DNA of 64,000 nucleotides, from contig NZ_WUEH01000007.1 of the NCBI RefSeq assembly GCF_010468615.1, positions 62,001 through 126,000 of the forward strand. Reading direction: 5' to 3'. This stretch comes from Pseudodesulfovibrio sp. JC047 (GTDB taxonomy: Bacteria > Desulfobacterota > Desulfovibrionia > Desulfovibrionales > Desulfovibrionaceae). The translations under genes were made by a program, and so were the position numbers. The notes under the pieces are model-generated. The model saw only the letters and a program-made list of their open reading frames with translations. It did no database searches and was not told where the DNA came from. How positions within the stretch are numbered: the first letter of the stretch is position 1; each line of letters opens with the position of its first letter. Positions 36,121 to 44,039 of this stretch are shown piece by piece.

Positions 36121-37041
36121 CTACTGTTTTTCGATGAGTTGGATTGCAATGCCGCCGGCTGTTTCAGCCATCCAGACGGAATTGTTCTCTGTGTCGATCG
36201 TTTTGACCTGCTGGCCAAGGCTTTCCAGCCAGACCGCGGCCCGAAGGACGTTGTTGCACGCAATGCGCAGGGTACCAGGAGCGTCGCCCGTGGCGGCCAG
36301 TGGGGAGAGACCCGGAATGGAAGACGGAGCAAAGGCCATGGCAAGGGTGTTGAGCATGTTTGAACCGACTTCGTCAGCCCCGGTGCCGATCTCAGCACTG
36401 ACCAATTCAAAGCCGTGCAGCAGGGCCATGGCTTCTTTGGCGTTTTTGGTGATTTGTTCGAACTGACCGGCTCGGATGTACTTTTGTTTGGCAATCCATG
36501 TTCCGCCAACAGCCAGAACAGCGTCGCTTTGCGCATAGTCGGTGATATTGTCAGGACTGATGCCGCCGAGAGGCAGGAATTTCATCCGTTTTTTGAAGGG
36601 ACCTGCCATGGAGGTCAGCCCTTTCATGCCACCTCTGGATTCGGCTGGGAAGAATTTGACCGCTGGCAGACCGGCTTCAAGGGCCAACTCGATGCCAGTG
36701 GGGCTGTCAATGCCGGGAATGATGAGGAAGTCGTTGTCAACACAGTGGCGGACAACCCGTGGGTTGAAGCCGGGAGTGACGATGTAACAGGCTCCAGCGG
36801 CCTGAACTTCTTCAACCTGCTCGGGTGTCAGGACCGTTCCTGCTCCGACCAGCATGTCCGGAAAGGCTTCCAGAACCGCTTTGATTGCGTCGCAGGCAAC
36901 GTCTGTTCTCAGAGTGATTTCCATGGCGGCAATACCACCATCTTTCAAGGCCTTGGCCACAGGTACGGCATCTTCGAGCCGTTCGATTTCAACGACAGGG
37001 AAAATGCCTGCTGTCTGGATTGCCTTCAATATTTTTTGCAT
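36121..37041 (-). CDS. eda: KDPG/KHG aldolase with a C-terminal extension
   Basis: Residues 1-210 are a class I KDPG aldolase: MEITLRT with Glu41, GAGTVLTPEQ, TPGFNP, and PAVKFFPAE with Schiff-base Lys129, then LPLGGISPDN and VGGTWIA. It splits KDPG to pyruvate and glyceraldehyde 3-phosphate. The remaining 95 or so residues (from about HGFELVSAEIGTGADEVG to the end) are an extra domain ending in NSVWMAETAGGIAIQLIEKQ, which resembles half of a glyoxalase/VOC fold; typical Eda is about 210 residues. It is followed by the kinase gene in the same operon. Confidence 0.88.
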   Translation of the reverse strand: MQKILKAIQTAGIFPVVEIERLEDAVPVAKALKDGGIAAMEITLRTDVACDAIKAVLEAFPDMLVGAGTVLTPEQVEEVQAAGACYIVTPGFNPRVVRHCVDNDFLIIPGIDSPTGIELALEAGLPAVKFFPAESRGGMKGLTSMAGPFKKRMKFLPLGGISPDNITDYAQSDAVLAVGGTWIAKQKYIRAGQFEQITKNAKEAMALLHGFELVSAEIGTGADEVGSNMLNTLAMAFAPSSIPGLSPLAATGDAPGTLRIACNNVLRAAVWLESLGQQVKTIDTENNSVWMAETAGGIAIQLIEKQ

Positions 37042-37064
37042 TGTCTTTCCTTGTATATGGGAGA

Positions 37065-37799
37065 TTAGTCGTGCGTAATCTGGTGCATGAATTGGCGTGT
37101 GCGTTCGTGCTGGGGATTGTCGATGAGTTGGCTAGGAGCACCTTCTTCGACGATGACGCCACCGTCCATGAAGATCATTCGGTCAGCGGCCTTGCGGGCA
37201 AATCCCATCTCATGAGTGACCACGAGCATGGTCATGCCGGAGTTGCTCAGTTCGTCCATGACATCGAGGATGCCGCCGGTTAATTCCGGGTCCAGTGCGG
37301 ACGTGGGTTCGTCAAACAGCATGACGTGCGGGTTCATGGCCAAGCCACGGGCAATGGCTGCTCGCTGCTGTTGCCCGCCGGACAGATTGTCCGGATATAC
37401 GTCAACCTTGTCGACAATACCGACTTTTTCCAACAGGTTTCGACCGATTTCATGGGCTTCATCCAGCTCCATGTTCAGGACTTTTGTCAGAGGCATGGTG
37501 ATGTTTTCAATGATCGTCAAATGTGGAAACAGGTTGTATCCCTGAAAGACCATTCCGATTCTGCGGCGCAGGTCAAGAAGGTTGGTTTCCGGGGTGTGGA
37601 CCGATGTCCCATCGACGATGACTTCGCCTGCCTGTATTTTTTCAAGTGCGTTGATGCAGCGCAGCAGAGTGGATTTTCCCGAGCCACTGGGACCCGCGAA
37701 AATAACGGTTTCTCCTGGTTCAACATCAAAGCTGACGCCTCGAAGCACTTCAAGTGCTCCGAAACTTTTATGGAGGTCGCGAACAGAGACTATAGGCAT
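37065..37799 (-). CDS. Amino-acid-type ABC importer, ATPase
   Basis: This 244-residue ATPase of the polar amino acid uptake (PAAT/GlnQ) class has GPSGSGKSTLLRC (Walker A), GMVFQGYNLFPHLT (Q loop), LSGGQQQRAAIARGLAMNP (signature) and VMLFDEPTSALDPE (Walker B). I chose ATG 37799 with AAGGAA upstream; the frame continues further without homology. It energises the two permeases encoded just before it. Confidence 0.93.
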   Translation of the reverse strand: MPIVSVRDLHKSFGALEVLRGVSFDVEPGETVIFAGPSGSGKSTLLRCINALEKIQAGEVIVDGTSVHTPETNLLDLRRRIGMVFQGYNLFPHLTIIENITMPLTKVLNMELDEAHEIGRNLLEKVGIVDKVDVYPDNLSGGQQQRAAIARGLAMNPHVMLFDEPTSALDPELTGGILDVMDELSNSGMTMLVVTHEMGFARKAADRMIFMDGGVIVEEGAPSQLIDNPQHERTRQFMHQITHD

Positions 37800-37815
37800 G
37801 ATATATTCCTTGAAA

Positions 37816-38475
37816 CTAGAGTGTCTTTTGTTTGAGTCGTTTTTCCAGATTCGCCGAAAAATGGAGAATCGGGTAGCAGAGTGCAAAGTAGAACACGGAC
37901 AAGACCGCAAAAGTAATCAACGGTTCCATGTTGGACTGCATTTGCACTCGGGCAACGCGAGTCAACTCTGTCAGGGCGATGACGGAAACAACGGACGTGT
38001 CTTTGATGTGCAGGACGATTTGACCGGACAAAGGCGGCAAAGTGAGCTTGAAGGCTTGTGGAATGATGACATACCGCATTCTCTGGTATGTGCTCATGGC
38101 AAGTACTTTGGCGGCTTCGTGCTGAACGGTCGGGATCGACTGAAGTGCACTGCGTATGATTTCGGAAACATAGGCACCTGAGTGCATGGACAAGGCTAAA
38201 ATACCTGTTGTCAATGCAGAGAGCCGAAGACCGAAGAAAGGCAAGACGTAGAACAGGAAGAACAGGATCATCAAGAATGGGAGACCCCGCATGAAATCAA
38301 CATAGACACGAAGGACTTGGGAAAGGACCGGAACCTTGAGAAAACGGATCAGGCCGGTGAAAGTTCCGAACAGGATAGCCACGATAAATCCGGCCACGGC
38401 CAGAAGGAGAGTGGGCGGAAGTCCTCGTTCAGCGAAGAGGACAAAAAGATTACCTATCAATGTGAGGGTTTCCAT
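37816..38475 (-). CDS. Amino-acid-type ABC importer, permease 2
   Basis: This 219-residue inner-membrane protein has about five helices and the PAAT permease (HisM/GlnP) EAA loop, EAAKVLAMSTYQRMRYVIIPQAFKLTLPPLSGQ. The YVDFMRGLPFLMILFF segment near the start matches the conserved FIRGTPLL region. It lies 4 bases downstream of the partner permease gene. Confidence 0.92.
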   Translation of the reverse strand: METLTLIGNLFVLFAERGLPPTLLLAVAGFIVAILFGTFTGLIRFLKVPVLSQVLRVYVDFMRGLPFLMILFFLFYVLPFFGLRLSALTTGILALSMHSGAYVSEIIRSALQSIPTVQHEAAKVLAMSTYQRMRYVIIPQAFKLTLPPLSGQIVLHIKDTSVVSVIALTELTRVARVQMQSNMEPLITFAVLSVFYFALCYPILHFSANLEKRLKQKTL

Positions 38476-38479
38476 GATC

Positions 38480-39139
38480 TTACCATCTCCTCATGCGTTT
38501 TTCGAGGAACGAGGTCCCGTAGATAAGAGTCAGGATGATGACGAGGTAAAAGACCATTGCCGGAAGAAAGGCTTCCATGGGCCGAAATGTCACAGCCTGG
38601 GTCACTGCTGCGGCCTTTGTCAAATCAACGACACCCATGACGGAGACGAGTGCTGAGTCTTTGACCAGGTAGGACGCCTGCCCGATGAGTGGCGGGAAAA
38701 TGTTTCGGAATGCCTGGGGCAGGATGACGTACCGCATTTTTTGCGAGTAGGACATGGCCAAGCAATCGGCTGCTTCATACTGCGTGAGGTGAATGGATTC
38801 GATACCCGCACGGATGATTTCCGCAGCATAGGCTCCTGAGTTGAGCATCAGAGCGATAACTCCGACCAGGAAAGCCGGAAGAATGATGCCGAATTCGGGC
38901 AGTCCGAAAAAGAGGAAATACACTTGCACTAGAAGTGGCGTCGAGCGGATGAATTCCACATAAGCGGTTGCCGCTCGTTTCAGCCAGGGCTTATGTGAGA
39001 GTCGGGCCAAGGCGACCAGGACACCCCACAAGACAGAAAGCACGATGCTGATGAGGGAAATGAGGATGGTATTTTGCAAGCCTGTCAAAATGTCAGGCAT
39101 GTAGTTGACCATCATTTGAAAATTGAAATCGTAATTCAT
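38480..39139 (-). CDS. Amino-acid-type ABC importer, permease 1
   Basis: This 219-residue permease is of the same family and length, with YVEFIRSTPLLVQVYFLFFG and the EAA loop YEAADCLAMSYSQKMRYVILPQAFRNIFPPLIGQ. It heterodimerises with the other permease. It is the first gene after the intra-operon hairpin that follows the binding-protein gene. Confidence 0.92.
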   Translation of the reverse strand: MNYDFNFQMMVNYMPDILTGLQNTILISLISIVLSVLWGVLVALARLSHKPWLKRAATAYVEFIRSTPLLVQVYFLFFGLPEFGIILPAFLVGVIALMLNSGAYAAEIIRAGIESIHLTQYEAADCLAMSYSQKMRYVILPQAFRNIFPPLIGQASYLVKDSALVSVMGVVDLTKAAAVTQAVTFRPMEAFLPAMVFYLVIILTLIYGTSFLEKRMRRW

Positions 39140-39164
39140 TGTATGGACCGTTTTAACAGGTGAA

Positions 39165-39191
39165 AAAACGGGGCAGGAATGCTCCTGCCCC
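39165..39191 (-). terminator. Intra-operon terminator after the binding-protein gene
   Basis: GGGGCAGGA and TCCTGCCCC form a 9-bp stem. On the minus strand a run of six T follows (39169-39164 region). It lies between the binding-protein gene and the first permease gene, so it probably lowers expression of the distal genes relative to the binding protein. Confidence 0.75.
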
Positions 39192-39212
39192 GGTGAAATG
39201 AACCATTATTGT

Positions 39213-40019
39213 CTACGGATGCATGTTCCAATCGGCCTGCCAGGGCTTGCCGAGCCACTTCTCATAGATTTCACCGTATTCGCCGGTGCGCATGATCGTC
39301 GCAAAGAACAGATCGAGCCAATTTTTCATCCGGTAGGATTCGAAATCGGGACGAACGGCGTAGGCATATGCGTCAGGCTGAATGTTGCCTTCAAGCATGG
39401 TCAGTCCCTGCACCTTTTTGGGGAATGTCATGACAATGAGTTCGTCGTTCAAGGCGGCGTCAATACGGCCATCCTTGAGTGCTTTCAACTGGTCGCCATC
39501 CAGTTCATAGGTGACGAGTTCTGCGTTCGGCAGCTTTTTCTTGGCAACGGTGGCGCCGATGGCTCCAGCGATGGCACAAACTTTTACGCCGGGTTTGTTC
39601 AGGTCTTCCCAGCTCTTGAAGCCTTTGCCATCACGAGCAACTGCAAAAGTACCGGTCATGAGCCAGGGATGCGCAAAGACGACTTTGGTGGCGCGTTCCA
39701 TGGTGGCGGACATACGAGCACCAACCAGGTCGATACGTTGGGAAAGCAGGGCCGGAATCAGGCCGCCCCATGCCATGTCGGCAACTTCGACTTCAACGCC
39801 CATGTATTCGCCGAGTTTATTCATGATATCGATTTCAAAGCCTTCTGGTTCGCCTTTGTCATTGCGATAGGCAAAGGGCGGAGCCGCCAAAGTGGTGCCG
39901 ATAACGATTTTGCCGTCGGCTTTGATTCTATCCAGAAGATCAGTCTGGGCAGACGCCACAGAACTGAGACTGAAGGTCAATATGAGAGCCAAGGCGACAA
40001 GTGACCAGATTTTACGCAT
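39213..40019 (-). CDS. Periplasmic binding protein of the amino-acid-type importer
   Basis: This 268-residue SBP (family 3, PAAT type) has a signal peptide MRKIWSLVALALILTFSLSS cleaved near VASAQ. It continues with GKIVIGTTLAAPPFAYRNDKGEPEGFEIDIM, ARMSATMERATKVVFAHPW and a C-terminal lobe. Start ATG 40019 follows AGGAGG at ideal spacing. PAAT binding proteins usually take amino acids; given the KDG-type enzymes in the operon, the ligand may be an acidic or amino sugar acid. The ligand cannot be read from sequence. Confidence 0.9.
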   Translation of the reverse strand: MRKIWSLVALALILTFSLSSVASAQTDLLDRIKADGKIVIGTTLAAPPFAYRNDKGEPEGFEIDIMNKLGEYMGVEVEVADMAWGGLIPALLSQRIDLVGARMSATMERATKVVFAHPWLMTGTFAVARDGKGFKSWEDLNKPGVKVCAIAGAIGATVAKKKLPNAELVTYELDGDQLKALKDGRIDAALNDELIVMTFPKKVQGLTMLEGNIQPDAYAYAVRPDFESYRMKNWLDLFFATIMRTGEYGEIYEKWLGKPWQADWNMHP

Positions 40020-40073
40020 AGGAATCCTCCTGCTTTTAATGATTGAACCGCAATTTTTAATCCACACCTAAGA

Positions 40074-40100
40074 CCGTACACAACCGAAAGGGGTGTACGG
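40074..40100. other. Hairpin between the regulator and binding-protein genes
   Basis: CCGTACAC and GTGTACGG form an 8-bp perfect stem directly at the end of the rpiR-like gene. No U-run follows on the minus strand. It may end or protect the regulator mRNA. Confidence 0.5.
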
Positions 40101-40940
40101 TTAAATAATTTTTCCAAGAAGCGCGTGTTTTACCTTGTCCAGACGTTCGAACCCCTTATCGCCGACGATCCGCATGGCCACTGCAACAAAAAGCGTATCG
40201 AGGAGGGCCAACTGCATGAGCCGACCGGCTTTTGGGGCGAGCCGCAGTGCTATTTCTCGAGAAGAGACACACAGGGGGATATCGCAGTGTTTTGCGACTT
40301 CGGAATTCCTTTTTCCAAGAATGCCGATGATTGTGGCCCCGGTTTTTTTTGCTATTTCGGCTGATTCGATGATGTCTTTTGTGGCTCCGGAATGGGAAAT
40401 GACAACGGCAACGGCTGTCTCGTCGAGCTGTGCAGCACTCATGACCTGCATGTGCGAGTCATTGTAGGCGACACACGGCACGCCAAGACGGAAAAATTTG
40501 TGATGGGCATCAAGTGCAATGATGCCGGAACCGCCCATGCCGTAAAATTCCCACCGCTTGGCCGCAACCAATGCGTCCACGGCATCTTCAAGGAGGCGTC
40601 TGTCCATGCCGCGTTCGGTGCTGCTGACCGCTTCAACCACAGAGCGCATGACATTGGTGAAAATGGAGTTGACTGAATCGGTCTCGGTGATGTCTTCGAG
40701 CACGGTTTTGTCGAGTGGATGCGCACTGGCCAGACGGAGCTTGAGTTCCATGAACCCCTTCAGCCCTAACTGTTTGCAGAACCGGACAACCGTGGGGTCA
40801 CTTGTCCCAGCGAGGGAGGCTGCTTCGGATATGGAATTGTTCATGACAATGTCGGGAGACGTCAGCACGAGGTCGGCAACTTTTTGTTCCGATTTTCGCA
40901 TCGTCGGCATTTCAGACCGAATTGTTTCAAAAATATCCAT
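40101..40940 (-). CDS. RpiR-family transcriptional regulator (HTH plus SIS)
   Basis: Residues 1-77 are the RpiR helix-turn-helix (MRKSEQKVADLVLTSPD, then SISEAASLAGTSDPTVVRFCKQLGLKGF). Residues about 125-255 are a sugar isomerase (SIS) domain (EFYGMGGSGIIALDAHHKFFRLG and VVISHSGATKDIIESAEIAKKTGATIIGI) that senses a phosphosugar. It heads the importer/KDPG operon and probably controls it in response to KDPG or a related sugar phosphate, as HexR does for the Entner-Doudoroff genes of other proteobacteria. Confidence 0.92.
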   Translation of the reverse strand: MDIFETIRSEMPTMRKSEQKVADLVLTSPDIVMNNSISEAASLAGTSDPTVVRFCKQLGLKGFMELKLRLASAHPLDKTVLEDITETDSVNSIFTNVMRSVVEAVSSTERGMDRRLLEDAVDALVAAKRWEFYGMGGSGIIALDAHHKFFRLGVPCVAYNDSHMQVMSAAQLDETAVAVVISHSGATKDIIESAEIAKKTGATIIGILGKRNSEVAKHCDIPLCVSSREIALRLAPKAGRLMQLALLDTLFVAVAMRIVGDKGFERLDKVKHALLGKII

Positions 40941-40989
40941 GTGCCCACTCCCCTGTTGTGTCGCTGATAAATTCGTCAGTCAGTCGTTC

Positions 40990-41003
40990 TTGTAAAATTA
41001 CAA
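40990..41003. promoter_or_regulatory. Palindromic operator candidate for the RpiR regulator
   Basis: TTGTAAAATTACAA is a perfect 6-2-6 palindrome 49 bases upstream of the rpiR-like start. It resembles the TTGTAAT-ATTACAA type half sites of HexR/RpiR regulators. A second overlapping TTACA/TATTACA segment follows immediately, and a further TGTAAT occurs near 41070. Confidence 0.5.
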
Positions 41004-41428
41004 CATTATTACATTGTCGTGTCAATATGACTTTCTCTTTTTGTCTAACGTATGTAAAGTGTTTATATAATGTAATAAGTTTTTAGTTGCTGAGAGATAA
41101 AAATATTACAAGTCCGCCCGAAGCGGGGGGAATTGTTGAAGGAAGAGCATCTGGTTTGCTTTTTTTGTAGTTTTATTCGGCTTTGGTTCTGGGGCATGGC
41201 GATATCAGCCGATAATGATACTTTTCGGCAAAAAAAGGTGGATCTCAGGGCTTGTTCTCGTCCTGAGTTGTGAGTGAGTGGAGCTTGGAGAACTGCCTGG
41301 AATGGGCCGCGTTTTTCTTATTGAGTCAGAAGCGTGTGCGTGTTGACACGCTGCTCATGCGAAATTTTAGCCATATAAGACAGAGGGGCTGGGGCGATAA
41401 CCGAATTGAGTCGGTTGGGTGTGCATTT
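41004..41428. other. Intergenic region between the RpiR and LysR genes
   Basis: This stretch of about 425 bases has no supported gene. The first 100 bases are AT-rich with TGTAAT-like segments and probably hold the promoter of the rpiR operon. The remainder lies downstream of the LysR gene, which is transcribed toward it. A plus-strand frame from 41270 runs into the LysR gene in antisense and is not credible. No strong terminator is seen. Confidence 0.4.
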
Positions 41429-42436
41429 TCAAGTCGGGTCGTCTGTGGGGATCGGGTCCGGGTAAATGAATCGCAATCCAAGCCGTTGTCCTCGTGGAGT
41501 TTGTCGCGAGTCATCGCTAATTTTTTTGGCGGCCCTGATAATGTGGTTGAGAAAAAGTTTTTCTCTCATCGTTTCCGGTTTATTCGCCAGCTTGAGAATG
41601 GAAATATTGTTGGTTGGGTGTTTGGCTTTTTCCCGAATGATGATGACTTCATTGCGTTTGACCAGCCGTTGCACCAGATGGGGCGCAATGATTCCCAATC
41701 CGAGGTGACTGCGGACTGCGGTCATGATTGCCTTGTGGTTTGAGACGTTCAGGATGACGTGGACTTTTTCCACCTTGGCATCAAATTGGTGTTTGAACCA
41801 TTTCTTGATTGAGAGTTTTCCATATTGTTGTGTCAGGTAAGACGCCTTGAGCAATGATTCCAGTGAATGATCGTTTTTGAGGACTGATTCATTGTATTCA
41901 CGGGAACAGACCAGTGCCACACGTTCTTCGAGCAGCGGCGTCACCTTCAAGCCTGACCAGATGTCTTTTTTGTTTTTTGTCGGGAAATCGTCAATGAAGG
42001 CAAAATCGATGTCTCCCTGCTCGACGAGGCGGGCGAGTTTGTCGGGTCGTCCCAGCTTCATATCAAAAGTCACCTTGTCATATTTTTCCCTGAAATCTCC
42101 GATAAGCCGGGTTATATGACTGCCCCCAAAAATGATCGGTGCGCCGAACGTGATCTTGCCAGACGGTTCGTTTCGTTCCTGATCCATCTGTTCCATACTT
42201 TGCTGTAACCCTTCCATGAGCGGTGCGACTATTTCGAACAGCCGGTTTGCACTGCTCGTGGGAATCAGGCGTTTATGAAAGCGGGTAAAAAGCACGGTCC
42301 GAAGCTCTTCTTCAAGCTTTTTCAGTTGTTGACTGACAGCGGACGGCGTTACAAAAAGATCCTCGGCAGCAACGGAAATGCCTTGGCATTTGTACACATA
42401 ATAAAAAACTCTCAAGCGGTTCATATCGATTTGCAT
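41429..42436 (-). CDS. LysR-family transcriptional regulator
   Basis: This 335-residue LTTR has the N-terminal winged helix MNRLRVFYYVYKCQGISVAA, followed by LFVTPSAVSQQLKKLEEEL, and a periplasmic-binding-like effector domain (about 95-300). The tail after residue 310 is basic and Pro-rich. It is divergent from the Nramp-like carrier, with 228 bases between the starts, so it probably regulates the carrier/IOR/ACD genes in response to the imported acid. Confidence 0.92.
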   Translation of the reverse strand: MQIDMNRLRVFYYVYKCQGISVAAEDLFVTPSAVSQQLKKLEEELRTVLFTRFHKRLIPTSSANRLFEIVAPLMEGLQQSMEQMDQERNEPSGKITFGAPIIFGGSHITRLIGDFREKYDKVTFDMKLGRPDKLARLVEQGDIDFAFIDDFPTKNKKDIWSGLKVTPLLEERVALVCSREYNESVLKNDHSLESLLKASYLTQQYGKLSIKKWFKHQFDAKVEKVHVILNVSNHKAIMTAVRSHLGLGIIAPHLVQRLVKRNEVIIIREKAKHPTNNISILKLANKPETMREKLFLNHIIRAAKKISDDSRQTPRGQRLGLRFIYPDPIPTDDPT

Positions 42437-42664
42437 TAGTCACGCTTAATACAGTTTAAAATTATTGTAAATTGCTCTAAGTCAAAAATGTGATTAAACC
42501 GTATTTCGCAGGTGTTGATTGTCTGCAACGGGAAATCGATTACACATGGAATCGACTCTGAGGGGAGGGGACCGTTGTTGTGGCGAAGAGAACTTCAGAA
42601 GTGGGCGGAGAGTCCTCAGTCACTTTTGATTGGTGCGCAGAGTACAAACCTGGAGGCTGAGTTC

Positions 42665-43936
42665 ATGGCTGTTGGAACTGGTTCGACTGAACGCAAAATC
42701 TTCGAAATAATTGGCCCTGGAATTCTCTATGCCGCAGCCGCTGTTGGCGTATCTCACCTTGTGCAGGCAACCCGCGCCGGGGCCAATTTCGGATTGAGTC
42801 TGACGTTGGTTATCGTCATCGCCTGTGTTCTAAAATATCCCACGCTTCGTTTCGGAGGAATGTACTCCTCGGCAACCGGGGAAACCCTGATCGCCAGTTA
42901 TCGGCAGGATGGGTGGATTCCTTTCATCATTTATGCGGTTGCACAGATTTTCAGCATGGTTTTTGTCGTTGCCGCCCTCGGTCTTTTCACAACCGGTCTC
43001 ATTCAGGTCTCTCTCGGATTCAAGGTCAATAATATAATTGCGATCAGTGTCTTGCTCGCCTGCATCCTCCTGATGTTGCTAACAGGGAAGTATCGGGTTC
43101 TGGAAAAGGTGACCAAATACATCGTGGCCGCCTTTACCGTCATGATTGTCTTTGCGACCGCGTTGGTTCTTCCGAAAATTCATTGGTCCTTCGCCGCATT
43201 TGCTGTGCCTGAATTATCTTTTTCACTGGTTCCATTCCTTTTGGCTCTTATGGGATTCATGCCCACACCAGCGGAAGGGTCCGTGTTGCAATCGATTTGG
43301 ACATGTGCACGAGCCAAGGACTGCGGGCAGATGGCGAATCAGAAGGATGCCGCGCTGGATTTCAATTTCGGCTTTTGTATCACCATCGTCCTTGCCATGT
43401 GTTTTTTATTTCTGGGAGCCGGGGTCATGCACTCGGCCGGTGTTGAGGTCGTGAAAAGCAATTTCGGATTTTCTCGGCAATTGATGGAACTTTTTACCAA
43501 GACTATTGGTAGTTGGAGTTTTCCCCTTATTGCATTATCCTCGGTTTCGGTCATGTTTTCAACCATGTATACGGTGGTTGATGGCTATACACGAATTGTT
43601 GTCGAGCTTGTGGATAATGGCTTTCCGAATTCCACCATCTCGCGCAAGGGGCAGGGACAAAAGGCCTATGCGATTATCAGCATTATTTTGTGTATTGCCG
43701 CGGTATTAGTCTTGGCGACCATGATGCAGTCTTTTGCGACGTTCATGGATTTGACGTCTGTCATCGTCTTTGTGACCAGTCCGCTCATCGCCATTTTGAA
43801 TCATATGGCGGTGTTTGGTCGAAGAATGCCCGTGGCGCAACGCCCTGGGCCGGGAATGAAGCTGTGGAGTTATGTTGGAATTGCTTTTTTCAGCATTGTC
43901 ACGCTGATATATGTCTATGTAAAATTTATTCTGTGA
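42665..43936 (+). CDS. Nramp-superfamily transporter lacking the metal-binding motif
   Basis: This is a 423-residue polytopic protein with about 11 helices. The first helix region, GPGILYAAAAVGVSHLVQATRAGANFG, aligns with Nramp (GPGFLA....DPGN....GA.FGY), but the metal-binding DPGN is GVSH. In helix 6 the usual MPHN is replaced in FMPTPAEGS. It therefore belongs to the Nramp-related group unlikely to carry divalent metals. The start at ATG 42665 follows GGAGG by 7 bases; the frame extends upstream to 42512 without homology. It precedes the IOR gene and may import the substrate of that pathway. Confidence 0.8.
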   Translation: MAVGTGSTERKIFEIIGPGILYAAAAVGVSHLVQATRAGANFGLSLTLVIVIACVLKYPTLRFGGMYSSATGETLIASYRQDGWIPFIIYAVAQIFSMVFVVAALGLFTTGLIQVSLGFKVNNIIAISVLLACILLMLLTGKYRVLEKVTKYIVAAFTVMIVFATALVLPKIHWSFAAFAVPELSFSLVPFLLALMGFMPTPAEGSVLQSIWTCARAKDCGQMANQKDAALDFNFGFCITIVLAMCFLFLGAGVMHSAGVEVVKSNFGFSRQLMELFTKTIGSWSFPLIALSSVSVMFSTMYTVVDGYTRIVVELVDNGFPNSTISRKGQGQKAYAIISIILCIAAVLVLATMMQSFATFMDLTSVIVFVTSPLIAILNHMAVFGRRMPVAQRPGPGMKLWSYVGIAFFSIVTLIYVYVKFIL

Positions 43937-44039
43937 GGCCTTGGAAGGCCATCGATCGTCGTGTTGAGTTCAACAATGCAAACACAACCAGTATGAATAC
44001 TGACTGTTGGTATTCAAAAAAAGGATAGGCGGACGAATT

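Noticed and set aside
41270-41743. Plus-strand frame running into the LysR gene
   Set aside because: Overlaps the LysR gene in antisense and has no protein-family features.
42437-42664. T-box or riboswitch upstream of the Nramp-like gene
   Set aside because: No T-box sequence, specifier loop or terminator/antiterminator pair could be found.
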